The translations under genes and the position numbers were made by a program. Below, one piece after another: positions 25,999 to 34,310 of a stretch of 64,000 bases of DNA. Every line of letters begins with the position of its first letter. Position 1 is the first letter of the stretch. Source of the DNA: Microbacterium terregens (GTDB lineage Bacteria > Pseudomonadota > Alphaproteobacteria > Sphingomonadales > Sphingomonadaceae); assembly GCF_027922045.1 (NCBI RefSeq), contig NZ_BSEX01000003.1, forward strand, positions 94,975-158,974, given 5' to 3'. The notes below the pieces were generated by a model. It had not been told where the DNA came from and did no database searches. It was given only the letters and a program-made list of their open reading frames with translations.

Positions 25999-27744
25999 AT
26001 GAACACCGATATGGAAGCAACGGCACCGGGTGGCACGCCCACGGTCGATACGCTGCCGCGCCGCTTTGCCGACTTCGATACGCTGGGTGAGGCGCTGGAT
26101 TACGCAGCCTCCGGCGTTCGGGGGCTGAACTTTCATGATGCGCGCGGTACCCTGATCCGTGCCTACCCCTATTCCGAGCTCCGCGAAGACGCGCTGACCC
26201 AGGCGCGCCGCCTGATCGCCGCCGGCGTTCGCCCAGAGGACCGCATCGCGCTGGTCGCCGAGACCGGCGCCGAGTTTGCGAGCCTGTTCTTCGGCGTGGT
26301 CTATGCAGGCGCCTGGCCGGTTCCGCTGCCGCTGCCCACCTCCTTCGGTGGCCGCGAGGCCTATGTCGAGCAGTTGCGCGTCCAGCTTTCGAGCTGCGAC
26401 CCCAAGATGCTGATCTTCCCGCCCGAGCTTGCGCAGATGGCCGGTGAAGCCGCGCGCATCGCCGGCGTCGAAGGGATCGACTGGTCCGAGTTCGCGACCC
26501 GCGAGGCGCCCGAAGCCGAGCTGCCGACCGCCAAGGGCGACGACATCGCCTATCTGCAATATTCGAGCGGCTCGACGCGCTTCCCGCACGGCGTCGCCAT
26601 CACGCACCATGCGCTGCTCAACAACCTGGCCGCGCACAGCCACGGCATGAAGCTGGTCGGCACCGACCGCTGTGTTTCGTGGCTGCCCTGGTACCACGAC
26701 ATGGGCCTGGTCGGCTGCTTCCTGTCCCCGGTCGCGAACCAGGTGTCGACCGACTATCTCAAGACCGAGGACTTTGCGCGGCGCCCGCTCGCCTGGCTCG
26801 ACCTCATCAGCCGCAACACGGGCACCACTCTCTCCTACTCGCCGACCTTCGGCTACGACATCTGCGCGCGCCGCATGTCGTCGCAGACCAAGGCGTCGGA
26901 TCGCTTCGACCTGTCTCGCTGGCGCGTGGCAGGCAACGGCGCCGACATGATCCGCCCGGACGTGATGCAGAGCTTCGTCGATGCGTTCGGCGACGCAGGC
27001 TTCCAGGCCTCCGCCTTCCTGCCCAGCTACGGCCTTGCGGAGGCGACGCTGGCGGTCTCGATCATGCCGCCGGGCGAAGGCATCCAGGTCGAGCTGGTCG
27101 AGGAGACCGAGCTGTCGGGTGGGGACCGCCACGGCGATCGCCCGCAGCGATTCCGCGCGATCGTCAACTGCGGCAAGCCGGTGCGCGACATGACCGTCGA
27201 GATCCGCGAGGAGGACGGCACCCCGCTGCCCGAGCGCGCGATCGGCAAGGTCTGGTGCAAGGGCCCGTCGGTCATGGTCGGCTATTTCCGCGATGAGGCC
27301 GCGACCGAGGCGTGCATGGCCGATGGTTGGCTCGACACCGGCGACATGGGCTACATGTCGGACGGCTATGTCTACATCGTGGGCCGGGCCAAGGACATGA
27401 TCATCGTCAACGGCCGCAACCATTGGCCGCAGGACATCGAATGGGCGGTCGAACAGCTGCCCGGTTTCAAGGCCGGCGACATCGCCGCCTTTGCGATCAC
27501 CACTCCCGGAGGCGAGGAGACGCCCGCGGTGCTGGTGCAGTGTCGCGCGTCGGACGATGCCGAGCGCCAGCGCCTGCGCGAGGAAATCCGCGAGCGCGTC
27601 CGCGCCGTCACCGGCATGAACTGCGTGATCGAACTGGTGCCGCCGCGCACGCTGCCGCGCACCAGCTCGGGCAAGCTCAGCCGCGCAAAAGCACGTAACT
27701 TGTACCTGAACGGCGAGATCAAGCCCTACGACATCGCCGCCTGA
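25999..27744 (+). CDS. fatty-acyl-AMP ligase (acyl-adenylate-forming enzyme)
   Basis: 581 residues, the full length of an ANL-superfamily acyl activating enzyme. The phosphate loop LQYSSGSTRFPHGV (186-199) differs from the usual TSGSTGxPKGV, with Arg-Phe-Pro-His; this variant is typical of fatty-acyl-AMP ligases. PSYGLAEATLAVS, WLDTGDMGYMSDGYVYIVGR and the C-terminal TSSGKLSRAKAR lysine motif (catalytic Lys) are present. These enzymes activate fatty acids with ATP and pass them to an acyl carrier protein in lipid or polyketide synthesis. In sphingomonads a sphingolipid-related role is plausible but not shown by neighbours. The start at ATG 25999 has a GGAGG at a rather long 12-base distance. 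Confidence 0.9.
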   Translation: MNTDMEATAPGGTPTVDTLPRRFADFDTLGEALDYAASGVRGLNFHDARGTLIRAYPYSELREDALTQARRLIAAGVRPEDRIALVAETGAEFASLFFGVVYAGAWPVPLPLPTSFGGREAYVEQLRVQLSSCDPKMLIFPPELAQMAGEAARIAGVEGIDWSEFATREAPEAELPTAKGDDIAYLQYSSGSTRFPHGVAITHHALLNNLAAHSHGMKLVGTDRCVSWLPWYHDMGLVGCFLSPVANQVSTDYLKTEDFARRPLAWLDLISRNTGTTLSYSPTFGYDICARRMSSQTKASDRFDLSRWRVAGNGADMIRPDVMQSFVDAFGDAGFQASAFLPSYGLAEATLAVSIMPPGEGIQVELVEETELSGGDRHGDRPQRFRAIVNCGKPVRDMTVEIREEDGTPLPERAIGKVWCKGPSVMVGYFRDEAATEACMADGWLDTGDMGYMSDGYVYIVGRAKDMIIVNGRNHWPQDIEWAVEQLPGFKAGDIAAFAITTPGGEETPAVLVQCRASDDAERQRLREEIRERVRAVTGMNCVIELVPPRTLPRTSSGKLSRAKARNLYLNGEIKPYDIAA

Positions 27745-27853
27745 GTTTCCGGCTGCCGCTTAGCGGGAGTCGGCGCCCCGTGCATCCCGGCTCGTTTTTG
27801 CATGCCGAGGGCCCTTGCCCCCGGCGGAAACGGCGGATACAGGGCGGGGCAAT

Positions 27854-27929
27854 AGGAGTGTAGCTCAGTTGGTAGAGCATCGGTCTCCAAAACCGAGGGC
27901 CGTGGGTTCGAGTCCCTCCACTCCTGCCA
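27854..27929 (+). tRNA. tRNA-Trp (CCA anticodon)
   Basis: 76 bases. The acceptor stem AGGAGTG (27854-27860) pairs with CACTCCT (27919-27925); discriminator G and encoded CCA follow at 27926-27929. D-arm TAGCTCAGTTGGTAGAGC, anticodon arm CGGTCT-CCA-AAACCG and T-arm GTGGGTTCGAGTCCCTC are all regular. It precedes secE-nusG, as trpT does in many proteobacteria, though a membrane-protein gene lies between. Confidence 0.98.
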
Positions 27930-28156
27930 GCACCTGCCGTCGCCTCGTCTGAGGCGGCGGCAAGGTCTCCCTTCAGCAGCATGATGCGAGCACGCTCGCC
28001 CGACCACCGCTGCTTTGCCGCCTCAGGCGGGCGCACTACCCCTCGACCGCTTGCCTGCCCTGTGCGGGCCGCCTAGGAAACCCGCGCCTGGCGCGACCGC
28101 GACGGGTTTCCGGCACGCCTTCCGGCATGTCGCCTGCCTTTTTCCAGGACCTGTCG

Positions 28157-28735
28157 ATGTTTCGCGCGCTCTACGACTGGACGCTCCGCCTCGCCAACCA
28201 TCGCCACGCCGTCCGCAGCCTGGCGGTGGTGTCGTTTTGCGAGAGTTCCTTCTTCCCCATCCCGCCCGACGTGGTGCTCGTCCCGGTGGTGCTGCAGCAT
28301 CGCGAGCGCGCCTATCGGATCGCCGCCATCTGCACGATCGCGTCCGTGCTCGGCGGCGCGTTTGGCTATGCGATCGGCTACTTCCTGTGGGACAGCCTGG
28401 GCCAGTGGTTGATCCACCTCTACGGGCTTGAGGACAAGGCACACGAGTTCCAGGCCTGGTACGCGCAGTGGGGCGCGGCGATCATCCTGATCAAGGGCCT
28501 GACCCCGATCCCGTTCAAGCTGGTGACGATCGCCAGCGGCCTGGCCAAGTTCAACTTTGCCGCCTTCATGGCCGCGGCGCTGGTCACCCGAGCCTTTCGC
28601 TTCTTCCTCATCGCCTTCCTGCTCAAGCGCTATGGCGCTCCCGTGCAGGCGTTCATCGAGCGGCGGCTGAACCTGATCGGCATCGCCGTGCTGGTGGCAC
28701 TGGTCGGCGGCTTCCTCGCGGTAGGGCTCCTCTGA
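28157..28735 (+). CDS. YqaA/DedA-type VTT-domain membrane protein
   Basis: 192 residues, polytopic. FCESSFFPIPPDVVLVP and GYAIGYFLWDSLG followed by IILIKGLTPIPFKLVTIASG are the VTT (SNARE-associated) motif of the YqaA subgroup, with a re-entrant loop and the conserved Glu, Pro and Lys residues. DedA-type proteins are proposed phospholipid or undecaprenyl-phosphate flippases of the inner membrane. ATG 28157 is preferred over 28127 because the family begins with a short N terminus before the first helix and AGGA lies upstream. It lies between tRNA-Trp and secE. Confidence 0.88.
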   Translation: MFRALYDWTLRLANHRHAVRSLAVVSFCESSFFPIPPDVVLVPVVLQHRERAYRIAAICTIASVLGGAFGYAIGYFLWDSLGQWLIHLYGLEDKAHEFQAWYAQWGAAIILIKGLTPIPFKLVTIASGLAKFNFAAFMAAALVTRAFRFFLIAFLLKRYGAPVQAFIERRLNLIGIAVLVALVGGFLAVGLL

Positions 28736-28776
28736 CAGCAGGGAAGAGGCCCCTGCCGGCCCTTCCCATCCATCGC

Positions 28777-28805
28777 TTGCACCGTGCAGGCTTCGTCGCT
28801 AGATA
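28777..28805 (+). promoter_or_regulatory. housekeeping promoter of secE-nusG
   Basis: TTGCAC (28777-28782), a 17-base spacer, then TAGATA (28800-28805), overall GCTAGATA at the -10. This fits sigma-70 spacing and the GCTANA form seen in alphaproteobacteria. It lies in the otherwise gene-free gap before secE and leaves a leader of about 100 bases. Confidence 0.55.
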
Positions 28806-28915
28806 CCAGACCCAATCCGACAGCGTGGATGGCCTGCGCCGGTTCCTTCGGAAAGGAACCGGGCAGCGGACCCTTGCCCCGCGGTCGGTGACGCACAAGA
28901 CTTTCAGGTGAAACA

Positions 28916-29113
28916 GTGGCGAAGACATCTCCGGCAGAGTTCATCCGCCAGGTCCAGACCGAGACCAAGAAGGTCACGTGGCCGACGCGCCGCGAAACGG
29001 TCATGACGGCGGTCATGGTGGTCATCATGGCAACGCTGCTGGGCGTCTTCTTCTTCGCGGTGGACTCGGCGTTCGACGCGATCGTGAAGATGCTGCTGAG
29101 CCTGGCCGCCTAA
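28916..29113 (+). CDS. secE: preprotein translocase subunit SecE
   Basis: 65 residues, single C-terminal membrane helix. EFIRQVQTETKKVTWPTRRE is the cytosolic amphipathic helix and hinge that defines SecE; the helix following it crosses the inner membrane. SecE clamps the SecY channel. Start GTG 28916 has AGG upstream. It is followed by nusG after 10 bases, the conserved secE-nusG pair. Confidence 0.97.
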   Translation: MAKTSPAEFIRQVQTETKKVTWPTRRETVMTAVMVVIMATLLGVFFFAVDSAFDAIVKMLLSLAA

Positions 29114-29123
29114 AGGATACTGC

Positions 29124-29660
29124 ATGTCGCGCTGGTACATCATCCACGCCTATTCGGGTTTCGAGAACAAGGTTCGCGACCAGATCCTGGCCGACGCCAC
29201 CCGCCTCGGGCTCGACCGGCTGGTCGAATCGGTCGAGGTGCCGGTGGAGACCGTGACGGAGGTTCGTCGCGGCAAGAAGGTGCAGTCGGAGCGCAAGTTC
29301 TTTCCGGGCTACGTCCTCGCCAAGCTCGACATGAACGACGACGTCTATCACCTGGTGAAGAACACGCCGAAGGTGACGGGCTTCCTGGGTTCGTCGGGCA
29401 AGCCGCAGCCGATCAGCGAGGCCGAGGCCGCGCGCATCCTGAACACCAAGCAGGAAGCGGCCGCTGCTCCCAAGCAGAAGATCAAGGTCGATTTCGAGAT
29501 CGGCGATTCGGTGAAGGTGCTCGACGGTCCGTTCGCGAGCTTCAACGGGCTGGTCGAGGAACTCGACTTCGACAAGTCGAAGGTCAAGGTGTCGGTGTCG
29601 ATCTTCGGTCGCGCCACCCCTGTGGAACTGGACTTCGAGCAGGTCGAGCGCAGCAAGTAA
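29124..29660 (+). CDS. nusG: transcription termination/antitermination factor NusG
   Basis: 178 residues. The NGN domain begins MSRWYIIHAYSGFENKV and includes KKVQSERKFFPGYVLAKLDM; the C-terminal KOW domain has FEIGDSVKVLDGPFASFNG and VEELDFDKSKVKVSVSIFGR. NusG binds the clamp of RNA polymerase, reduces pausing, and links it to Rho or the ribosome. It ends before a strong bidirectional terminator. Confidence 0.98.
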   Translation: MSRWYIIHAYSGFENKVRDQILADATRLGLDRLVESVEVPVETVTEVRRGKKVQSERKFFPGYVLAKLDMNDDVYHLVKNTPKVTGFLGSSGKPQPISEAEAARILNTKQEAAAAPKQKIKVDFEIGDSVKVLDGPFASFNGLVEELDFDKSKVKVSVSIFGRATPVELDFEQVERSK

Positions 29661-29705
29661 GCTTCGCACGATCGCACAAGGCGGTCGCGTCTTCACCGTA
29701 AAAAC

Positions 29706-29740
29706 AAGAAAGGCCGGAGCTTCATGCTCCGGCCTTTCTT
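29706..29740 (+). terminator. bidirectional terminator between nusG and the inositol operon
   Basis: AAGAAAGGCCGGAGC (29706-29720) pairs perfectly over 15 bases with GCTCCGGCCTTTCTT (29726-29740), loop TTCAT. A T-rich tail is present on the plus strand and, because of the AAAACAAGAA run on the other side, also on the minus strand. It separates the convergent nusG and cytidylyltransferase genes. Confidence 0.93.
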
Positions 29741-29774
29741 TTACGTCACCAGCCTGTGCTCAACGGAACTGCGC

Positions 29775-30488
29775 CTAGACGACGCTGGTGGCCGCGAGCC
29801 ACGCCTCCGCCTTGTCGAGCGCCCATTGGTCGTCGACGTCGATCCAGTCGAGGTCGCTGCAGTCGGTCACCCGTGCCTCGCCATCATGGGCAAGGGCGCG
29901 CATCCCTTCCGTCAGCGAGGGCGCCGCGAGCGTCCGTAGCGAGGCGAACAGCCCCGCCCCAACCGCAAACACGCCCGTGTCGAAGCAGTCGTAGGGATGC
30001 AGCCCCTTGCCGATCGCGACGATGTGCTCGCCCGCCGTCTGCACGCGCGTCACGTCGTCCAGGTCAATCCAATCGCTGTCGAGCCGCCGGTCGATTCCCA
30101 AGCGAGCGCCGGTGGTCGCCTCGCCCGTCTCCGCCATCCGTCGATAGAGGGCCGGGTCGACAAGATGATCGCACATGGCGAGCAAGGCAGGCGCCCCGGC
30201 GACATGGCCTTCTGCCGCCAATACGGACACGCCATTGGGCTGGCGATAATCCTCGACCCGCACCGTCTCGACGGCGAGCGGCCAGGCCCGCTCGCCGAGA
30301 TGAGATTCGATCTGCTCGGCACCATAGCCGAGCACGACCACGACGCGCGCCATGCCTGCCTCCGCCAGCCCCGCAATCGCGTGATCCACCAGGGGGCGTC
30401 CCCCGACAGTACACAAGGGCTTGAACGGCGCTGCGGAACGCAGCCGGCTTCCTTCACCGGCTGCCAGCAGGATGGCGGTATCGATCAC
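29775..30488 (-). CDS. sugar-phosphate nucleotidyltransferase, likely inositol-1-phosphate cytidylyltransferase
   Basis: 237 residues. The N terminus AILLAAGEGSRLRSAAPFKP is the NTP-binding loop of the nucleotidyltransferase family (GxGxR and K), and MCDHLVDPALYRR gives the metal-binding Asp. It starts with GTG one base after the stop of the inositol-3-phosphate synthase gene. With that gene and the CDP-alcohol transferase it forms a pathway: the expected reaction is CTP plus inositol-1-phosphate to CDP-inositol. The substrate is inferred from context; a MobA-like or other sugar activating role cannot be excluded from sequence alone. Confidence 0.8.
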   Translation of the reverse strand: MIDTAILLAAGEGSRLRSAAPFKPLCTVGGRPLVDHAIAGLAEAGMARVVVVLGYGAEQIESHLGERAWPLAVETVRVEDYRQPNGVSVLAAEGHVAGAPALLAMCDHLVDPALYRRMAETGEATTGARLGIDRRLDSDWIDLDDVTRVQTAGEHIVAIGKGLHPYDCFDTGVFAVGAGLFASLRTLAAPSLTEGMRALAHDGEARVTDCSDLDWIDVDDQWALDKAEAWLAATSVV

Positions 30489-30489
30489 C

Positions 30490-31581
30490 TCAATGGGCCG
30501 CGACGAACGCTTCCACCGCCTGCTGGGCGAGGTCGTCGGTCATCTGCGTGCGCGGATGCTTGCAGAAATAGGCGGAGGCGCCGTCGATCGGACCGGCAAG
30601 GCCCCGGTCCTTCGCCAGCTTGGCGCAGCGGATCATGTCGATCGCAACGCCGGCGCTGTTCGGGCTGTCCTCGACCGAAAGGCGCAGTTCGAGGTTCATC
30701 GGCACGCCGCCGAACATCGAGCCTTCCATGCGCAGGAAGCAGATCTTGTTGTCGTTCTGCCAGGGCACATAGTCGGACGGGCCGATGTGGACGTTGTCCT
30801 CCTCGAGCCGCTCGGCCGCGACCGATTGCACCGCCTCGGTCTTGGAGATCTTCTTGGATTCCAGGCGGCGATGGTTCGACATGTTGAGGAAGTCGGTGTT
30901 GCCGCCGGTGTTGAGCTGATAGGTCCGCTCCAGCTTCACGCCGCGCTTGGCGAACAGGTCGGTCAGCACGCGGTGCACGATGGTCGCGCCGAGCTGCGCC
31001 TTGATGTCGTCGCCGACGATCGGCACGCCCGCATCCTCGAACCGCTTCGCCCATTCCGGGTTGCTGGCGATGAAGACCGGGATGTTGTTCACGAAGGCGA
31101 CGCCCGCTTCGATCGCGCATTCCGCGTAGAATTCGGTGGCAGCCTGCGAGCCCACCGGCAGATAGTTCATCAGCACGTCGGTGTTGGTCGCGCGGAGCGC
31201 TGCGACGACCTCTTCCTTCGTCGGTTCCTTCGCGTCGGCGAGGAGGAAGGTGCGGTCGTCCTTGTACTCGGACATGTGCTCGGCGACGCCGTCCAGCACC
31301 TTGCCCATCTGAACGATCGCGCCGGTCGGCTCGACTTCGGCACAGAAGATGGCGGTGCAGTTCGGCTTGGCGAAGATCGCTTCCGCCACATCCTTGCCGA
31401 CCTTGCGCTGGTCGACGTCCCAGGCGGCCACGACCTTGATGTCGCTCGGCCGGTAGCCGCCAAGGTCCCAATGCATCAGGCCCGTCCGCTCGTTGGCGCC
31501 GTCGCGATAGTGGGAAAGTCCCTGAACGAGGGAGCTGGCGCAGTTACCGACGCCGACGACTGCGATGTTGATGCTCGGCAT
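30490..31581 (-). CDS. myo-inositol-1-phosphate synthase
   Basis: 363 residues, of the short actinobacterial/archaeal-like class. INIAVVGVGNCASSLVQG (4-21) is the NAD-binding loop; LMNYLPVGSQAATEFYAECA and FVNNIPVFIAS lie in the core; LNTGGNTDFLNM is the active-site block of the family. The enzyme converts glucose-6-phosphate to inositol-3-phosphate (1L-myo-inositol-1-phosphate). The upstream gene's stop and its ATG share bases (TAATG), so they are coupled. Open frame beyond ATG 31581 is only upstream-gene shadow. Confidence 0.95.
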   Translation of the reverse strand: MPSINIAVVGVGNCASSLVQGLSHYRDGANERTGLMHWDLGGYRPSDIKVVAAWDVDQRKVGKDVAEAIFAKPNCTAIFCAEVEPTGAIVQMGKVLDGVAEHMSEYKDDRTFLLADAKEPTKEEVVAALRATNTDVLMNYLPVGSQAATEFYAECAIEAGVAFVNNIPVFIASNPEWAKRFEDAGVPIVGDDIKAQLGATIVHRVLTDLFAKRGVKLERTYQLNTGGNTDFLNMSNHRRLESKKISKTEAVQSVAAERLEEDNVHIGPSDYVPWQNDNKICFLRMEGSMFGGVPMNLELRLSVEDSPNSAGVAIDMIRCAKLAKDRGLAGPIDGASAYFCKHPRTQMTDDLAQQAVEAFVAAH

Positions 31582-32456
31582 TACTTCTTCACGTCCTTCG
31601 ACTGGATGATTGGAATAGAGGAAAAGGCGCGCTCCACCGGAGACGCGCTGCGGGCTAGTCGGGCCTCGACGCTGCGATGCCAAATCAACCCGATGATCAG
31701 AACAAGGGTGAGCGGTCCGATCTCGAACCACCAGAACAGCCGCGGATCGCCCGCCAGACACGCGACGAAGATCGCTCCGATCCGCGTGTTGGCGGTCAGG
31801 AACCGCATCAACCGCATCGGCTTGGCCGCCTGCTGGCCATAGACAGCCGCAAGCCGTGCGGAGTCGCTCCTGTTGCGGAGGGCGTCGTCAAACGGACCGG
31901 CGAACCGATCGACCGTCCCGGCAATGCGGTCGTAGAACCGGACAAGCGGGTTGCGACTGGGTTGCGGGGGCGCCGAGCCCAAACCTTTGCACCGGCGGTG
32001 GAAGCGCGCGCGCTCCCCTTCGTAAAGGTTCGATTGCAGCGCGTGCGCGACACCTGCTGCAATGGCCAGCAACCAGCCATCGAGGGTGCTGATCGACGAG
32101 GCGAGAACCAGATAGATCAGGATGAAGACGCCATGATCGCACAGGCCGTCGAGCGCCCGCCCGAGCGGGCTCGCCGTGCCGGTCGCCCTCGCAATCATGC
32201 CGTCGAGTCCGTCCGCGATCAGCCAAGCGACCGACAGCACCGATCCCGCCACGACGAACGGCCAATGTTCCCAGCGGCCGAAGGCGAGAGCGGCCAAGAC
32301 GCCGAGCGTCAGCCCCCCGACCGACACTGCGTTTGCCGAAATTCCCCGTGCGATGAACCAGGGCAGCAGCATCCGCCCCGCCGGGTGTATGACCCACAGG
32401 TTGGTAGGATCCTCGATCCGGCGATCGCGTGACTGGTCCGGTGGAGGGGGGGTCAT
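31581..32456 (-). CDS. CDP-alcohol phosphatidyltransferase
   Basis: 291 residues, several membrane helices. The full CDP-alcohol phosphotransferase motif D-xx-DG-xx-AR-x8-G-xxx-D-xxx-D is present as DGLDGMIARATGTASPLG followed by RALDGLCD. This family makes phosphodiester-linked lipids in the inner membrane from a CDP-activated alcohol. Next to an inositol phosphate synthase and a cytidylyltransferase it probably joins inositol phosphate and a lipid. Donor and acceptor order is not decided. ATG 32456 lies just before the conserved start; GTG 32546 would add 30 residues, and neither has a good ribosome-binding site. Confidence 0.88.
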   Translation of the reverse strand: MTPPPPDQSRDRRIEDPTNLWVIHPAGRMLLPWFIARGISANAVSVGGLTLGVLAALAFGRWEHWPFVVAGSVLSVAWLIADGLDGMIARATGTASPLGRALDGLCDHGVFILIYLVLASSISTLDGWLLAIAAGVAHALQSNLYEGERARFHRRCKGLGSAPPQPSRNPLVRFYDRIAGTVDRFAGPFDDALRNRSDSARLAAVYGQQAAKPMRLMRFLTANTRIGAIFVACLAGDPRLFWWFEIGPLTLVLIIGLIWHRSVEARLARSASPVERAFSSIPIIQSKDVKK

Positions 32457-32694
32457 CGAAGTGTCACGTACAGGTGCATCGGCCTTTCCAGCAAGCAGTT
32501 TGCGACGAGCCCTCAAGCACTCGAGCCTTGAAGTGAACGCGGCCACGGCAGCTGGGCATAAATACTGGGGGTTCTGCAGGCCGTTTTCGACGTCGCCGCC
32601 GGATCCGCACCATTCGCATGCGAGACTCTGCGGGAGATTGGTCTAAAGGGCTCCCTCTCCGGTCGCGATGGTCGCGACCCATGACGGACTAGAC

Positions 32695-33030
32695 ATGGCA
32701 GGGTACAAGACTCCCGATTTCTCCGAACGTGCAGCCGCATCGCGTGCCGCCAAGCAGACGGCGCTCGAAAAGCTCCGCAACAAGCCCGCCGCGGATCCGG
32801 CAACCATCGCGGCGCGCGAGGCGACCCAGGCAGCCCGCAAGGCTGCCGCGGCCGAGCGTCGTGCCGAGCGCCTGAAGGCCGCCGAAGCCGAGAGGGCAGC
32901 GAAGCTGGCCGAGGCGGAGGCAGCCCGTGCTGCCCAGGCACCTGCTGCGCCCAAGCCCCAGAAGACGGCGGAAGAGCTGAAAGCCGCTCGCGACGCCCGA
33001 TACGCTGCGCGCAAAGCCCGCAAGCGGTGA
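32695..33030 (+). CDS. DUF6481 family coiled-coil protein
   Basis: 111 residues, almost entirely a charged Ala/Arg/Lys/Glu helix (about 20-85) with YKTPDFSERAAASRAAKQTA at the N terminus and a KAARDARYAARKARKR tail. This matches DUF6481, small basic coiled-coil proteins of alphaproteobacteria with unknown role, possibly nucleic acid binding. Its stop overlaps the GTG of the next gene (GTGA). Its start is 238 bases from that of the divergent inositol operon. Confidence 0.82.
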   Translation: MAGYKTPDFSERAAASRAAKQTALEKLRNKPAADPATIAAREATQAARKAAAAERRAERLKAAEAERAAKLAEAEAARAAQAPAAPKPQKTAEELKAARDARYAARKARKR

Positions 33031-33704
33031 CTCCGCGCGAGCTGATCGGAGTCGCCGAGGTCCCGGGAGGGCCGCCGCTGCGGCTGGTCCGTCGCGGCGG
33101 CGACTTCATGATCCTGCTCGAACGCAATGAGTTGATGAGCAGCCGCATGCGCGGATCCGAGGTCGCGCTGGGCACCATGACCTGCGATCGACTCGGGGCG
33201 CGCCCGGCACCGCGGCTGCTGATCGGCGGCTATGGCATGGGCTTCACGCTGCGTGCGGTGCTCGGCCTGGTGGGCCCCGACGCCCAGGTGACGGTCGCCG
33301 AACTGGTGCCCGGCATCATTGAATGGGCGCGTGGGCCGATGGCGGAACTCGCCCAGGGATGTCTGGACGATCCGCGCGTCACCATCCGGATGGGCGACGT
33401 GGGGGCCGCGATCGGCGAGGCTGCGGCAGGCCCCGAGCGCTATGACGCGATCCTGCTGGACGTCGACAATGGTCCTGACGGTCTTACCCGGCAAGAGAAT
33501 GACGGCCTGTACACGGCGCGCGGGCTGGCGCTCGCGCGGGCAGCGCTGCGACCGGGCGGCATCCTCGCCGTGTGGTCGGCCGCGCCCGATCCTGCATTCG
33601 CACGGCGACTTGCCCAGGCGGGATTTGCCGTTGACGAGGTTCGCGTCCGCGCCCGGGAGAATGGCAAGGGACCGATGCACGTCATCTGGTTCGCACGGGT
33701 GTGA
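33027..33704 (+). CDS. spermidine synthase-like methyltransferase-fold protein
   Basis: 225 residues. LLIGGYGMGFTLRAVLGLV (about 65-83) is the glycine-rich SAM-type loop, VTVAELVPGIIEWARG the acidic second strand, and YDAILLDVDNGPDGLT the motif with Asp typical of spermidine synthase-like proteins. The N-terminal beta domain of true spermidine synthases is shortened. The substrate is unknown. GTG 33027 overlaps the DUF6481 stop, so translation is coupled. Sphingomonads often carry such pairs. Confidence 0.85.
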   Translation: MTPRELIGVAEVPGGPPLRLVRRGGDFMILLERNELMSSRMRGSEVALGTMTCDRLGARPAPRLLIGGYGMGFTLRAVLGLVGPDAQVTVAELVPGIIEWARGPMAELAQGCLDDPRVTIRMGDVGAAIGEAAAGPERYDAILLDVDNGPDGLTRQENDGLYTARGLALARAALRPGGILAVWSAAPDPAFARRLAQAGFAVDEVRVRARENGKGPMHVIWFARV

Positions 33705-33721
33705 GGCTCCGGCACGGCCAA

Positions 33722-33750
33722 TTGCCTTTCGCCCCCGCTTCGGCTATGCG
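33722..33750 (+). promoter_or_regulatory. promoter of rplK-rplA
   Basis: TTGCCT (33722-33727), exactly 17 bases, then TATGCG (33745-33750), with GCTATG around the -10. It lies in the 170-base gap before rplK, giving a leader of about 115 bases in which L1 autoregulation could act. Confidence 0.55.
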
Positions 33751-33874
33751 CGCGCCTTCCAACGTCATGCGTGGAAAACTTGCGGGAGGCGTCTGTCCAT
33801 CGGGCGGCCGATCGAACCGCTAAACTTGAAACGGGCGAGGTCGCCAGACCCTGCCCCGCTACAGAGTGAGAAAC

Positions 33875-34306
33875 ATGGCAAAGAAGATCACCGGCTATAT
33901 CAAGCTGCAGGTTGCAGCTGGTGCCGCCAACCCGTCGCCGCCGATCGGCCCGGCGCTGGGTCAGCGCGGCGTGAACATCATGGAATTCTGCAAGGCGTTC
34001 AACGCGCAGACCGGCGACGTCGAGAAGGGCACCCCCCTCCCCACCGTCATCACCGTCTATGCCGACCGCTCCTTCTCGTTCGAGACCAAGACGCCGCCGG
34101 CGACCTACCTTCTCAAGAAGGCAGCGAACCTGAAGTCGGGCTCCAAGGAGCCGGGCAAGGTGACCGCGGGTTCGATCAAGCGTTCGCAGGTGGCCGACAT
34201 CGCCACCGCGAAGATGAAGGACCTGAACGCCAACGACATCGAGGCAGCGACCAAGATCATCGAAGGCTCCGCCCGCGCGATGGGCCTCGAAGTGGTGGAG
34301 GGCTGA
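33875..34306 (+). CDS. rplK: 50S ribosomal protein L11
   Basis: 143 residues. [40 protein letters not shown] and the C-terminal rRNA-binding domain ([30 protein letters not shown]-like) are standard L11. It binds the GTPase-associated region of 23S rRNA. ATG 33875 is used; three extra in-frame residues upstream are dropped. rplA follows after 4 bases. Confidence 0.99.
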   Translation: MAKKITGYIKLQVAAGAANPSPPIGPALGQRGVNIMEFCKAFNAQTGDVEKGTPLPTVITVYADRSFSFETKTPPATYLLKKAANLKSGSKEPGKVTAGSIKRSQVADIATAKMKDLNANDIEAATKIIEGSARAMGLEVVEG

Positions 34307-34310
34307 GATC

